A DNA stretch of 64,000 nucleotides, taken from contig BPHV01000001.1 in the NCBI GenBank assembly GCA_026003755.1, positions 1,400,393-1,464,392 of the forward strand, read 5' to 3'. This DNA comes from Candidatus Roseilinea sp. (GTDB taxonomy: Bacteria > Chloroflexota > Anaerolineae > J036 > Brachytrichaceae). Shown piece after piece: positions 24,095 through 33,538 of this stretch. Position numbers and translations under genes: made by a program. The notes under the pieces are model-generated. The model searched no databases, was not told where the DNA came from, and saw only the letters and a list, made by a program, of their open reading frames with translations. The stretch's first letter is position 1; each line of letters starts with the position of its first letter.

Positions 24095-25830
24095 GCCCTG
24101 GGCAATGGGAGCGATCGGCGATTCTGCGTGCTTGGCCTCAATCGGCGATCGCTCCCCTCCTCATCGCTTCGCCGGCGCTCGTCTTCCTCGCCGTCTTCTT
24201 CGCCTGGCCGCTCATTGAGATCGCGCGCGTCTCGTTTACCCCCAGCGAAATCAGCCGAGGGGCAACCCCGCTGACGGTGCTGCGCGACCCGGCGCATCTG
24301 CGCGCGCTGGGATTCAGCGCGGGCCAGGCGGCGCTCTCCACCGCGCTCACGCTCCTGGCCGGCATCCCGATTGCTCTGGCCTTCGCCCGCTATCGCTTCG
24401 CCGGCCAGCGCCTATGGCGCGCGCTGGCCATGGCGCCGTTCGTCATGCCTACTGTAGTCGTTGCGGCGGCGTTTAGCGCACTGCTCGGCCCGCGCGGCGC
24501 GCTGAACAGCGCGCTGCAAGCCGCGTTCGGCCTCAAGCAGCCGCCCATACAGTTGATGGGCACGCTGCCGATGATCCTGCTCGCGCATGTGTTCTACAAC
24601 GTCGCCGTGGTGCTCCGGCTGGTGGGCGGTTTCCTCGCCACCTTCGATCCGAGCGTGGAGGAAGCCGCCGCCGGGCTGGGCGCGAACCGTTGGCAGACCT
24701 TTCGCCACATCACGTTGCCCATGGCCATGCCGTCGGTCGGCGCGGCGGCAGCGCTGACCTTCCTGTTCACCTTCACCAGCTTCGGCGTGGTGCTGATCCT
24801 GGGCGGCGCGCGCTTCGCCACGCTGGAGGTGGAGATTTACCGACAGACCGCGCAATTGCTACGCCTGGACGTAGCCACGTCGCTGGCTATCGTGCAGATG
24901 GCTGTCACATTGCTCGTGGGTTGGGCTTCGGCGCGCCTGGAGACGCGCGCCGGCGCACCGCTAGCTGCGCGCCCAGCCGATGACATCCGCCGGCCCGTCA
25001 ACAGTCCGGCGGCGCGCGCGCTCGTCGCCGGCAGCCTGGCGTTCATCATCCTCGTCTTGGGCCTGCCCCTGGCCACGCTGGCCTGGCGTTCGCTAGACCT
25101 ATCAGGGAGCGACCCGCTGCGTTATTACGCAGCGCTGAGCGAGAATCCGCGCGGGTCGCTGTTCTTCGTCCCACCCCAGACGGCGATCCGCAACTCGTTG
25201 TTCTTTGCCGGCGCTACGGCGACGCTGGCGATGCTGCTCGGTGTGCCACTGAGCTACGCCATTGCGCAGGGCAGCCGCTCAGCGGCCGGCGGCGCGGCGC
25301 GCCTGGCGCGATCGCTCGACGCGCTGCTGTTGCTACCTTTGGGGACCAGCGCGGCGACGCTGGGGTTGGGCTTCCTGGTGGCCTTCGATCGGCCGCCGCT
25401 TGAACTGCGCACGTCGGTCGCATTGTTGCCGCTAGCGCATACGCTCATCGCGCTGCCGTTCGTCGCGCGCGCATTGGTGCCGGCCATCCGTGCGCTCGAC
25501 CCGCGCCTGCGCGAAGCAGCGCGCGGTCTGGGCGCCGGCCCGTTGCAGGCGCTGCGCTACGTGGACCTGCCATTGCTGGCGCCGCCGTTCATTGCTGCGG
25601 CGATCTTCGCGTTCACCGTCTCGTTGGGGGAATTCGGCGCTTCGCTGCTCATCGCGCGCCCGGAATATCCTACGATGCCGATGGTGATCTATCGCTTCCT
25701 CGGACAACCCGGCGCGCTGAACTACGGCCAGGCGCTGGCGATGAGCACGCTGATGATGCTCGTCACGCTAGTCAGCGTGATCGCCATCGAGCGCGTCAAC
25801 GAGCAGGCCCTATCGGCGCGCAAGGCGTAA
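24091..25830 (+). CDS. thiP: Thiamine ABC transporter permease
   Basis: 579 residues: two fused permease domains, each with about six membrane helices and its own ATPase-contact loop. The first EAA loop is EEAAAGLGANRWQTFRHITL and the second REAARGLGAGPLQALRYVDL. This tandem architecture is characteristic of ThiP and of iron FbpB; the riboswitch context points to ThiP. GTG start overlaps the thiB stop (GTGA). The ATPase ThiQ does not follow; it must be encoded elsewhere or shared with another transporter. Confidence 0.92.
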   Translation: MSPGQWERSAILRAWPQSAIAPLLIASPALVFLAVFFAWPLIEIARVSFTPSEISRGATPLTVLRDPAHLRALGFSAGQAALSTALTLLAGIPIALAFARYRFAGQRLWRALAMAPFVMPTVVVAAAFSALLGPRGALNSALQAAFGLKQPPIQLMGTLPMILLAHVFYNVAVVLRLVGGFLATFDPSVEEAAAGLGANRWQTFRHITLPMAMPSVGAAAALTFLFTFTSFGVVLILGGARFATLEVEIYRQTAQLLRLDVATSLAIVQMAVTLLVGWASARLETRAGAPLAARPADDIRRPVNSPAARALVAGSLAFIILVLGLPLATLAWRSLDLSGSDPLRYYAALSENPRGSLFFVPPQTAIRNSLFFAGATATLAMLLGVPLSYAIAQGSRSAAGGAARLARSLDALLLLPLGTSAATLGLGFLVAFDRPPLELRTSVALLPLAHTLIALPFVARALVPAIRALDPRLREAARGLGAGPLQALRYVDLPLLAPPFIAAAIFAFTVSLGEFGASLLIARPEYPTMPMVIYRFLGQPGALNYGQALAMSTLMMLVTLVSVIAIERVNEQALSARKA

Positions 25831-25896
25831 GCAGAGGAGAGAAGAAGGCGGCGCCTTCACCCATCCCCGAGGGAGTTTTTATAATTTTGCTCGGAC

Positions 25897-26226
25897 GTGG
25901 ACGAGCCGATTCGACTGCCCAACCGCGAGCGCGAAAGCGAAACCGATGTCATCGCCGACGAAATGGTGTGGGTTGAGCCGCCGTGGCGCGTGCTGATCCA
26001 CAACGACGATGTGACGACGTTTGAGTTCGTGGAGCGCATGTTGCAGACGATCTTCAAGCTCTCGCGCGAGATTGCCGAGCACATCGCCTGGCTTACGCAC
26101 ACCGAGGGGATCGCGCTGGTGTGCGTGCGCCCGCGCAGCGAGGCAGAGCGGCTGGTCGGCCAGGCCATCTTCGCCGCACGGCTGGAGGGCTTCCCGCTCA
26201 TGCTGACGTGCGAGCCGGACGAGTAA
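25897..26226 (+). CDS. clpS: ClpS adaptor protein
   Basis: Adaptor that delivers N-degron substrates to the ClpAP/ClpCP protease. 109 residues. Family core: [22 protein letters not shown], then [17 protein letters not shown], and the C-terminal [13 protein letters not shown]. The substrate-pocket Asp of the HNDD motif is present. GTG start; TATAAT (25880-25885) is 11 bases upstream, so the leader is very short. Neither clpA nor aat is adjacent. Confidence 0.92.
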   Translation: MDEPIRLPNRERESETDVIADEMVWVEPPWRVLIHNDDVTTFEFVERMLQTIFKLSREIAEHIAWLTHTEGIALVCVRPRSEAERLVGQAIFAARLEGFPLMLTCEPDE

Positions 26227-26316
26227 TCGGCGCAGCCCGTCCATCCGTCCGCCGCGGGCGCGCTGGAATCGGCGCGCGCCTCATCCTCGTCCTGCAAGCC
26301 AAGCTCGACGCATGAC

Positions 26317-26961
26317 TCAAGTCGCCTCCCCTTCCCGGCTGTGGTGCAGCAAGGCTTCAAATTCGCTGAGCACCATCGCCGTCGCGCCCCACACCTTGTG
26401 CGCGCCGAATTGGTAGTGAGGCGTCATCCTCAGCAAACCACCCAGGCTGACGAGCGGACGCAGCTCCGCGCCCCGTCGTGTGGGATCGAGCAAGTCGCGC
26501 AGCGGCACTTCGATCACCTCGGCCACCTCGTTTGCGTTGGGGCGAAAGTCCGGCCGCGTCGGCGCGTAGGCGACGGCCGGATGGATGACGAAGTGGCTCG
26601 GCGGCACATACAAAGCCGTGAGCGCCCCCAGCAGCTCGACATCCGTCAGCGCGACGCCTAACTCTTCGCGTCCTTCGCGCAGCGCGGTGGCCACGAAGTC
26701 AGCATCGCCCAATTCGCGTCGGCCGCCCGGCAGCGAGATTTGCCCGCCGTGATTGCCCAGACGATCCGCGCGCCGCGTCAGCACAAAGTGCAGCGCGCCG
26801 TCGCGCGGATACAGCAGCACTAGCACGCCGGCCTGGCGCGGCGCGGCCTTGCGCGCCACGGGGGTGGCGGGGCCCGGCGGCGCCATGCGCGACTGCGCTG
26901 CCCATCCGGGCAACGGCTGTTGCATTGCGCGGCGCACCGCATCCAGGTTCAGCACATTCAT
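26317..26961 (-). CDS. Nudix CoA pyrophosphatase (NudL-like)
   Basis: 214 residues. The Nudix box is extended by the CoA-type prefix: NHGGQISLPGG, then the box GGRRELGDADFVATALREGREELG (residues 79-102, split here only for reading). The prefix plus Nudix box is the signature of peroxisomal NUDT7/NudL-type enzymes that hydrolyse CoA and acyl-CoA. Downstream PPSHFVIHPAVAY is also typical. Convergent with clpS and divergent from the TIM-barrel gene at 27168. Confidence 0.85.
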   Translation of the reverse strand: MNVLNLDAVRRAMQQPLPGWAAQSRMAPPGPATPVARKAAPRQAGVLVLLYPRDGALHFVLTRRADRLGNHGGQISLPGGRRELGDADFVATALREGREELGVALTDVELLGALTALYVPPSHFVIHPAVAYAPTRPDFRPNANEVAEVIEVPLRDLLDPTRRGAELRPLVSLGGLLRMTPHYQFGAHKVWGATAMVLSEFEALLHHSREGEAT

Positions 26962-27154
26962 CGGCGCCTCTATTATCCGTCGGCGCCACGCTATACCGTT
27001 CCGCCTGCAGACGCGCGCGATTCAGAAGGCCCACAGCGCACAGCCGCCGGCAATCCCGCGCGGAGCACGCCGCCAGCGGGCAACTCGGCGACGGCCTCGG
27101 CCACGCACCCGCGGTTTCGTGCTGACCAACGTCAAATGCGAGCGGCAATCCGGC

Positions 27155-27160
27155 TAAACT
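27155..27160 (+). promoter_or_regulatory. -10 box of the 27168 gene cluster
   Basis: TAAACT lies 7 bases before the ATG at 27168 with no Shine-Dalgarno between, indicating a leaderless transcript. Probably the main promoter for the five-gene plus-strand cluster to 33476. Confidence 0.5.
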
Positions 27161-27167
27161 CTATCGC

Positions 27168-28079
27168 ATGACGACTGAGCGCTTCCCCCGCCTCGCGGCG
27201 TTCCCCAAGTGCTACATCGAGGAGATCGCCTTCAAGCGGACGATGTCGCTGTTCGACTGGATCGAGATGGCGAAGGCGTTGCCGGCGGAGGGGTTGGAGT
27301 TATACGAAGGCTTCCTAGAGAGTCATGACGACGCGTATCTCGACAGCGTCGGCGAGGCCATCAGCAAGGCCGGCTTCTCGATGCCGATGATGTGCTGTTC
27401 GCCCGACTTCACGCACCCCAGCGCCGATATGCGCCGACGCGCCTTCGATCACCAGGTCGAGATGATGCGCATCACGCGACGGCTCGGCGGGCCGGGCGCA
27501 ACCTGTCGCGTGCTCAGCGGCCAGCGCCACCCCCAGGTGTCGCTCGATCAAGGCGTGGAATGGGTCGTGGACGCCATCACGCGCTTAATCCCCATTGCCA
27601 AGGCGTATGACGTGGTGTTGGGGATGGAGAACCACTACAAAGATGCCGCGTGGCGCTATCCGGAGTTTGCGCAGAAGCAAGCGGTGTTCCTGCGCATCGT
27701 GAACGCGATCCCGGAACGCGCGCACTTCGGCGTGCAATATGACCCGTCCAACGCGATCGTCGCCGGCGATGATCCCATCGTGCTGCTGCAAGCGGTGAAG
27801 GACCGCGTGGTGAGCATGCACGCCAGCGATCGTTACCTGGCGGAAGGTGTGACGCTGGACGACTTGCGACAGCACGATGGCACGCTGGGCTATTCCCCGC
27901 ATCTGCGCCATGGCGTCATCGGCCGAGGGCTGAACGACTATCACGCCATCTTCCGCATCCTGCGCGAGGTGGACTACGCGCGCTGGATCAGCATCGAAGA
28001 TGGCATGGAAGGCATGGGCGAAATGCGCGAGTCGCTCCTGTTCCTGCGCCGCATGCGGGAAGAGTACTTCGGCCGGTGA
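27168..28079 (+). CDS. Sugar phosphate isomerase/epimerase-like TIM barrel
   Basis: 303-residue AP-endonuclease-2-fold (xylose isomerase-like) protein. Metal-ligand-bearing strands are recognisable: VLGMENHYKDAAW (Glu), FGVQYDPSNAI (Asp), VVSMHASDRY (His) and WISIEDGMEGM (Glu). Such enzymes isomerise or epimerise sugars or act on inositol derivatives; the substrate cannot be assigned. First gene of a plus-strand cluster with an FAD oxidoreductase, a LarA-like protein, a GNAT and an amidohydrolase, which looks catabolic. Confidence 0.8.
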   Translation: MTTERFPRLAAFPKCYIEEIAFKRTMSLFDWIEMAKALPAEGLELYEGFLESHDDAYLDSVGEAISKAGFSMPMMCCSPDFTHPSADMRRRAFDHQVEMMRITRRLGGPGATCRVLSGQRHPQVSLDQGVEWVVDAITRLIPIAKAYDVVLGMENHYKDAAWRYPEFAQKQAVFLRIVNAIPERAHFGVQYDPSNAIVAGDDPIVLLQAVKDRVVSMHASDRYLAEGVTLDDLRQHDGTLGYSPHLRHGVIGRGLNDYHAIFRILREVDYARWISIEDGMEGMGEMRESLLFLRRMREEYFGR

Positions 28080-28107
28080 TCACGTTTGGCCGGTGGGCAT
28101 CCTCGCT

Positions 28108-29601
28108 ATGAGCAGCAAGGCGCGCTACGATGCGGTGGTGGTCGGTGCAGGGCCGAACGGCCTAGCTGCGGCGATCACGCTGGCCGAAGCCGGCTGCTCG
28201 GTATTGCTGATTGAGGCTGCTGAAACAGTGGGCGGCGGGTGCCGCTCGGCTGCGCTGACGCTGCCCGGATTCGTCCACGACATCTGCTCGGCTATTCACC
28301 CGCTAGGCGCCTCTTCGCCGCGCTTCCGCACGCTGCCGCTGGAACAATACGGCCTGAATTGGGTTCATCCGTCGGCGCCGTTTGCGCATCCCTTCGACGA
28401 CGGCCGCGCGGCGATCGCCGAGCGCTCCCTGGACGCCACGGCCGAGCGCCTGGGGGCGGACGGGCCGGCCTATCGCCGGCTGATGACGCCACTGGTGGAG
28501 GCATGGGATGCGCTGGTCGAGGATGTGCTTGGGCCGTTGCCTTTGCCGCCGCGTCACTTTGCACCGCTGGCGCGTTTTGGGGTGCGCGCGGTTTGGCCGG
28601 CGCGAGCGCTCGCCCAGTTTTGCTTTCGCGGCGAGGCGGCCCGCGCGCTGTTCGCCGGCCTGGCCGCGCATTCCGTTCTGCCGCTCGATGCGCCCATCAC
28701 TGCGGCGTTTGGGCTGGTGCTGGGCGCGAGCGCGCATGCCGTGGGGTGGCCGATGGCCCAAGGCGGCTCGCAGCGCATCGCCGACGCCTTGGCCCAGCAT
28801 TTCAGGGCGCTGGGCGGCGAGATGGTCACCGGCTGGCGGGTGGAGTCGCTGCGCGAGTTGCCATCGGCGCGCGCGACGCTGCTCGATGTGACCCCGCGCC
28901 AGTTCGCGCGCATCGCGGGCGACCGTCTGCCGGCCGGCTACCGCCGCCAACTGATGCGCTATCGCTACGGCGCGGGCGCGTTCAAGGTGGACTATGCGCT
29001 CGACGGGCCGATCCCGTGGAAAGCGCCGGAGTGCGCGCGCGCCGCAACGGTGCACCTGGGCGGCGCGCTGGACGAGATCGCCGAGGGCGAGCGAGCGGTC
29101 ATGCGCGGCCGGCACCCGGAGCGGCCTTTCGTGCTCCTGGCGCAGCATACCCTCTTCGACCCCAGCCGCGCGCCAGCCGGCGGTCATACCTGCTGGGCCT
29201 ATTGCCACGTGCCGCATGGTTCAACGGTGGACATGACCGAGCGCATCGAGGCGCAGATCGAACGGTTTGCGCCGGGCTTCCGCGAACGCATCCTGGCGCG
29301 CCATGTGATGAACCCCGCTGCGATGGAGCGTTATAACGCCAACTATATCGGCGGGGACATCAACGGCGGCGCGCAAGATCTGCGCCAGCTCTACACGCGC
29401 CCGACGCTGCATCAACCGCCCTACGCCACGCCGGTAGCGGGACTCTATCTCTGCTCGTCCTCGACGCCGCCAGGCGGGGGGGTGCACGGCATGTGCGGCT
29501 ATCATGCAGCCCGACTGGCGCTGAAGCGAATGGGGGCGAGGGTCAAAAACTCAGATGGCCAATGCGGATCGCCGACCGAGCGGTCGTCATCCGGCCTATA
29601 A
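28108..29601 (+). CDS. FAD-dependent NAD(P)/FAD oxidoreductase, phytoene desaturase-like
   Basis: 497 residues. N-terminal dinucleotide-binding fold VVVGAGPNGLAAAITLAEAG followed by IEAAETVGGGCRS, as in carotenoid desaturase/isomerase-like flavoproteins. The C-terminal FAD-binding motif is GLYLCSSSTPPGGGVHGMCG. CrtI-like proteins outside carotenoid clusters often have unknown substrates, and no carotenoid gene is near. Start at the ATG at 28108 (MSSKARYDAV); the longer frame overlaps the preceding gene. Confidence 0.85.
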   Translation: MSSKARYDAVVVGAGPNGLAAAITLAEAGCSVLLIEAAETVGGGCRSAALTLPGFVHDICSAIHPLGASSPRFRTLPLEQYGLNWVHPSAPFAHPFDDGRAAIAERSLDATAERLGADGPAYRRLMTPLVEAWDALVEDVLGPLPLPPRHFAPLARFGVRAVWPARALAQFCFRGEAARALFAGLAAHSVLPLDAPITAAFGLVLGASAHAVGWPMAQGGSQRIADALAQHFRALGGEMVTGWRVESLRELPSARATLLDVTPRQFARIAGDRLPAGYRRQLMRYRYGAGAFKVDYALDGPIPWKAPECARAATVHLGGALDEIAEGERAVMRGRHPERPFVLLAQHTLFDPSRAPAGGHTCWAYCHVPHGSTVDMTERIEAQIERFAPGFRERILARHVMNPAAMERYNANYIGGDINGGAQDLRQLYTRPTLHQPPYATPVAGLYLCSSSTPPGGGVHGMCGYHAARLALKRMGARVKNSDGQCGSPTERSSSGL

Positions 29602-29602
29602 T
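29597..29602 (+). promoter_or_regulatory. -10 box ahead of the LarA-like gene
   Basis: Perfect TATAAT overlapping the stop of the preceding gene; a transcript would start near 29609, about 26 bases before the ATG at 29635. Suggests an internal promoter within the cluster. Confidence 0.5.
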
Positions 29603-29634
29603 CGTCAGAACCCGGTCCCGATACAGACTGCGCG

Positions 29635-30951
29635 ATGCGGCTGCTCGAACAGATTCCCCACCTGCGCTTCCCTGCGCCTTTGCCCTCGATGTTGCTCGAA
29701 GTGCATCAGGCATTCGATGGGCCGCGCGTGGATGACCCGGCCCTCGCAACGCGTCGGGCGCTCGAAACGAGCGGCATCCTCGCGCGGATCAAGGCCGGCG
29801 ATAGTGTCGCCGTGGGGGTGGGAAGTCGCGGCATCGCGAACATCGCCATCATCGCCCGCGCTGCCGTGGACCGGCTGAAGGAGCACGGCGCGCGCCCCTT
29901 TGTGGTTGCAGCGATGGGCAGCCACGGCGGAGCGACGGCGGAAGGCCAGCGCGAGCTGCTGGCCGGCATGGGCATCACCGAGGAGAGCATCGGCTGCGAG
30001 TTCCGCATCACGATGGAGGTGAAGGAGATCGGCCGCATTCCCGGCGGCCCGGCGCTGCACCAAGACATCCACAGCGCGGCGGCCGACCACACCATCCTGA
30101 TCAGCCGGATCAAGCCGCACACCGACTTCCACGGCAAGCTGGAGAGCGGGCCATCGAAGATGGAAGTGATCGGGCTGGGCAAGCGCCACGGGGCGGAGAC
30201 GATGCACGCCTGGGGCACGGTCGGCTTTCAGCGCTTCCTGGCGCCGGCGGCGCGTATCTATGAGGCGAACACCAACGTGCGCGGCGCGCTCGCCATCATC
30301 GAGAATGCTTGCGAAGAGACCGCCGAGATCGTCGGCCTAACCGCCGACCAGATCGGCACGGAGGTCGAGGAGCGCCTGCTGCAGAAAGCGAAGTCGCTGA
30401 TGATGAGCCTGCCGTTCAAAAGCATAGACGTCCTGGTGATCCGCGAGTTGGGCAAGGACATCAGCGGCACCGGCATGGACACCAACGTCCTCGGCAAGCT
30501 GGAGGTCAACCGCCAGCCGGAGCCGGAAGACCGCAACGACATCGGCGCCTTGGTATTGCTCGACTTGACCGAAGCGACGCACGGCAACGCCTCCGGCATC
30601 GGCTTGGCCAACGTGACGACGGCGCGCGCCGTGCGCAAGATAGACTTCATCGCGACTTACACCAACGCCATCACTGCGACGACCTTCGGCCTCAAGCGCT
30701 CGGTCATCCCGATCACGATGGCCGACGACCGCCGGGCGCTGGAAGTGGCCGTGCGCTGCTGCGGCGCGCCGCCCGACCGCGAGCCAACGTTCGTCTTCGC
30801 GCGCAATACGCTCACCGTTGAGCATCTGTGGATGAGCCCCAACCTGCGTCCGCAGATCGAAGCCCATCCGCGACTGACCATCCTCGGCGAGACGCCGTTG
30901 GCCTTCGACGAAAGCGGCTGTATGACTTCGCCGTGGCGGATGGAACCTTGA
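29635..30951 (+). CDS. LarA-like protein (lactate racemase / DUF2088 domain)
   Basis: 438 residues. The N-terminal DUF2088 domain has the family segment FVVAAMGSHGGATAEGQREL and GITEE, and the central ISRIKPHTDFHGKLESGPSKM resembles the LarA region that holds the catalytic site. True LarA needs the nickel-pincer cofactor made by LarB, LarC and LarE, none of which is here. The family is known to include many non-lactate racemases or epimerases of 2-hydroxy acids. Substrate unassigned. Placed between the FAD oxidoreductase and a GNAT gene. Confidence 0.75.
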   Translation: MRLLEQIPHLRFPAPLPSMLLEVHQAFDGPRVDDPALATRRALETSGILARIKAGDSVAVGVGSRGIANIAIIARAAVDRLKEHGARPFVVAAMGSHGGATAEGQRELLAGMGITEESIGCEFRITMEVKEIGRIPGGPALHQDIHSAAADHTILISRIKPHTDFHGKLESGPSKMEVIGLGKRHGAETMHAWGTVGFQRFLAPAARIYEANTNVRGALAIIENACEETAEIVGLTADQIGTEVEERLLQKAKSLMMSLPFKSIDVLVIRELGKDISGTGMDTNVLGKLEVNRQPEPEDRNDIGALVLLDLTEATHGNASGIGLANVTTARAVRKIDFIATYTNAITATTFGLKRSVIPITMADDRRALEVAVRCCGAPPDREPTFVFARNTLTVEHLWMSPNLRPQIEAHPRLTILGETPLAFDESGCMTSPWRMEP

Positions 30952-30954
30952 CGC

Positions 30955-31800
30955 ATGCATCTGTTCACCCCTGCCGGCGCCGATGAGTTTTTGGCGCATG
31001 CTCAGGGCGCCCTCGAGGCGCGCGAAGTGGCCAGCAACTTGATGCTAGGCGTGGCGCTGCAGTTGCGGGCTGACCCCGTCGTCGAACAACGGCCATACTT
31101 CGCCGTCGTGGAAGATGAAGGCGGCCTGGTCGCTGCTGCGCTGATGACGCCGCCGCATCGCTTGATCGTACATGCCGAGCGCGGTGATGCGCAGATCGGC
31201 TTCACGCGCATCGCACATGACCTGCGCGAGCATCGCTGGCAGGTGAAGGGCGTGATCGGCCCCGGCGATGCTGCAGACGAATTCCTGAGCATCTGGCAAA
31301 GGCTGACCGGCGCGACCGTCCGGCGAACGATGCACGAGCGCGTCTTCCAACTCGAGCGCGTGGTCGAGCCGCGCTGGCCGACGGGTGAGTTTCGCGCTGC
31401 GAATGCGGATGACGTGCCGCTCGTCGCCGAGTGGATCGCGGCTTTCCATCACGAAGCCCTGCCCGATCACCATCATCCGGATCCGGTGGAATGGGCCAAA
31501 CGTCGGATTGGCGAAGGCGACGTCTTCCTTTGGGAAGATGGCGGGCGCCCCGTGTCCTTGGCAGCGCGCAGTCGCGAGACGCCGAATGCGCGGGCGATCG
31601 GGCCGGTGTACACCCCGCCCGAACGACGCGGGCGCGGCTATGCTTCGGCCGTAACGGCGCGGCTCAGCCAGCTCATCCTGGATTCCGGCAAGCGCTACGC
31701 GATGCTCTTTACCGATCGGTCGAATCCCACGTCGAACAGCATCTATCGTAAGATCGGCTACAAGCCCGTGTGCGATTACAACGCATATCTCTTCAACTGA
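30955..31800 (+). CDS. GNAT-family N-acetyltransferase
   Basis: 281 residues: a variable N-terminal half and a C-terminal GNAT domain with GPVYTPPERRGRGYASAV, in which RRGRGYA is the acetyl-CoA pyrophosphate-binding motif A, followed by YAMLFTDRSNPTSNSIYRKIGY. Starts three bases after the LarA-like gene and ends two bases before the amidohydrolase start, so co-transcription is very likely. Acceptor unknown. Confidence 0.85.
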   Translation: MHLFTPAGADEFLAHAQGALEAREVASNLMLGVALQLRADPVVEQRPYFAVVEDEGGLVAAALMTPPHRLIVHAERGDAQIGFTRIAHDLREHRWQVKGVIGPGDAADEFLSIWQRLTGATVRRTMHERVFQLERVVEPRWPTGEFRAANADDVPLVAEWIAAFHHEALPDHHHPDPVEWAKRRIGEGDVFLWEDGGRPVSLAARSRETPNARAIGPVYTPPERRGRGYASAVTARLSQLILDSGKRYAMLFTDRSNPTSNSIYRKIGYKPVCDYNAYLFN

Positions 31801-31802
31801 CC

Positions 31803-33476
31803 ATGCCACACGCCTCACTCGTCCTCCGCAACGCGCGCATCTATACGCTCGTCCGCGCCGATCCGTGGGCCGAGGCGCTGGCCATCGTCGGCGACCGCAT
31901 CGCTTGGGTTGGCCCAGATATGGAGGCCGCCGATTGGGTTGGACCGCGCACGCAGGTGATCGACGCCGGCCGGCGGCTGGTGCTACCCGGCCTGGTTGAC
32001 AGCCACTTTCACTTGCTGATGGGCGCGCGCGCCCTGCGCGACCTGCAACTGGACGACGCGCGCACGGTGGATGAAGTGCAAGCGCGCCTGCGCGCCTTCG
32101 CCGATGCGCACCCGGAGCGCGAGTGGCTCACCGGCCGCGGTTGGCAGCACAGCCTGTTTGCCCGAGGTGGCAGGCCGGATCGGACCGTGCTCGACGCCGT
32201 CGTAGCCGATCGGCCGGTCTTCCTGGCGGCGTCGGACGGCCACAGCGCGTGGGTGAATACCGCTGCCCTGCAGCGCGCCGGCATCTTCACTGGCCCGGCA
32301 AGTCAGCCGTCGTTCGGCGCAGTAGTGATGGGCGAAGACGGCCTGGCCACCGGCGAGCTGCGCGAAGCCGGGATGGACTTCGTCCGCCGTCTGATCCCAC
32401 CCCTGGCGCGTGCTGACGAGGACGAATTGCTGCGCCAAGCGCTGCGCGCCTGCGCCGAATACGGCATCACCAGCGTCCACAACATGGACGGCGACGCCCA
32501 GTCGCTGGCGATCTATCGCGACTTCGAGGCGCGCGGCGAACTGACGCTGCGCATCTATGTGCCGCTCACGATCGAGCCAGGCACGCCGGAGGCGGCGATC
32601 GAGTCCTGGGTGGACGAGACGCAGGACATCAATCGGGCGACGCTCGACGCGCGCGCCGAGCCGGGCGAGACGCCCTTCGTCCGCACCGGCTGCGTCAAAC
32701 TGTTTGCCGATGGCGTGATCGAGTCGAAGACGGCCTGGATGTTGGAGCCATACGACGACGGCAGCGGTGAGCGCGGTCGGCCCAATTTCGATCCCGACGA
32801 GTTTAAGCGGTTGATCACCAAGGCCGATGCGCTCAAGTTGCAAATCTTCGTGCATGCCATCGGCGATGCGGCAGTGCGCGCGGCGCTGGATGCCTTCGAC
32901 CTGGCCCGCAAGCTGAACCAGCCGCGCGACTCGCGCCATCGCCTCGAGCATATCGAGGTGCTCGATCCGGTGGACCTGACGCGCATGAAGCGCAGGCGCG
33001 TGTTGGCCTCGGTGCAACCGCTGCATGCAGCATTCGGCAGCGATCCGGACAATCCATGGCGCCGGTTGGTCGGCCCGAAGCGTTGGGCGTGGGGCTTCCC
33101 CTGGCGCGCGATTCTAAACGCCGGCGTGCCGATGGCGTTCGGCAGCGACTGGCCGGTGGTCACCATGAACCCGTTCGAGGGCATGCGCGCGGCGCTCACG
33201 CGCCCCAAGCTCGACTTCAGCGACGCGCGAAGCCACTTCCCCGATCACCGCCTGACGCTCGAAGAGCTGGTGACCGGCTACACCTTCGATGGCGCTTTCT
33301 TTGAGTTTCAGGAGCGCAACAAGGGACGCATCAAGCCGGGGATGCTGGCCGACCTGGTCGTGCTGGACACCGACCTGTTCAACCTGCCGCGCGCCGACCT
33401 CGAGGCCAGCATCGCGAACACGCGCTCCGCGCTCACCATCGTCGGCGGCCGCATCGCGCATCGCGCGCTGGCGTAA
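31803..33476 (+). CDS. Amidohydrolase family protein (YtcJ-like)
   Basis: 557-residue metal-dependent hydrolase of the amidohydrolase_3 group. Motifs: GLVDSHFHLLMG (HxH metal ligands on strand 1), HNMDGD, KLFADGVIESKTAWM (the strand-4 segment, with Lys often carboxylated), FVHAIGDAAVRAAL, HRLEHIEV and FGSDWPV (catalytic Asp). The tail KGRIKPGMLADLVVLDTD is the usual C-terminal beta sandwich. Substrate unknown. Start at the ATG at 31803; the longer frame runs into the GNAT gene. Confidence 0.87.
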   Translation: MPHASLVLRNARIYTLVRADPWAEALAIVGDRIAWVGPDMEAADWVGPRTQVIDAGRRLVLPGLVDSHFHLLMGARALRDLQLDDARTVDEVQARLRAFADAHPEREWLTGRGWQHSLFARGGRPDRTVLDAVVADRPVFLAASDGHSAWVNTAALQRAGIFTGPASQPSFGAVVMGEDGLATGELREAGMDFVRRLIPPLARADEDELLRQALRACAEYGITSVHNMDGDAQSLAIYRDFEARGELTLRIYVPLTIEPGTPEAAIESWVDETQDINRATLDARAEPGETPFVRTGCVKLFADGVIESKTAWMLEPYDDGSGERGRPNFDPDEFKRLITKADALKLQIFVHAIGDAAVRAALDAFDLARKLNQPRDSRHRLEHIEVLDPVDLTRMKRRRVLASVQPLHAAFGSDPDNPWRRLVGPKRWAWGFPWRAILNAGVPMAFGSDWPVVTMNPFEGMRAALTRPKLDFSDARSHFPDHRLTLEELVTGYTFDGAFFEFQERNKGRIKPGMLADLVVLDTDLFNLPRADLEASIANTRSALTIVGGRIAHRALA

Positions 33477-33538
33477 TGGTGTGGACGTAGAGCGTGACGC
33501 CCCGCGCCCGACCCATGATCGGGAGTAGGGAGGGGGTA

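Noticed and set aside
29635-30951. LarA as a client of the hyp nickel genes
   Set aside because: LarA uses a nickel-pincer cofactor made by LarB, LarC and LarE, not Hyp proteins, and the loci are 10 kb apart.
31983-33026. 347-codon minus-strand ORF over the amidohydrolase
   Set aside because: Shadow frame; the plus-strand gene carries all metal-ligand motifs.
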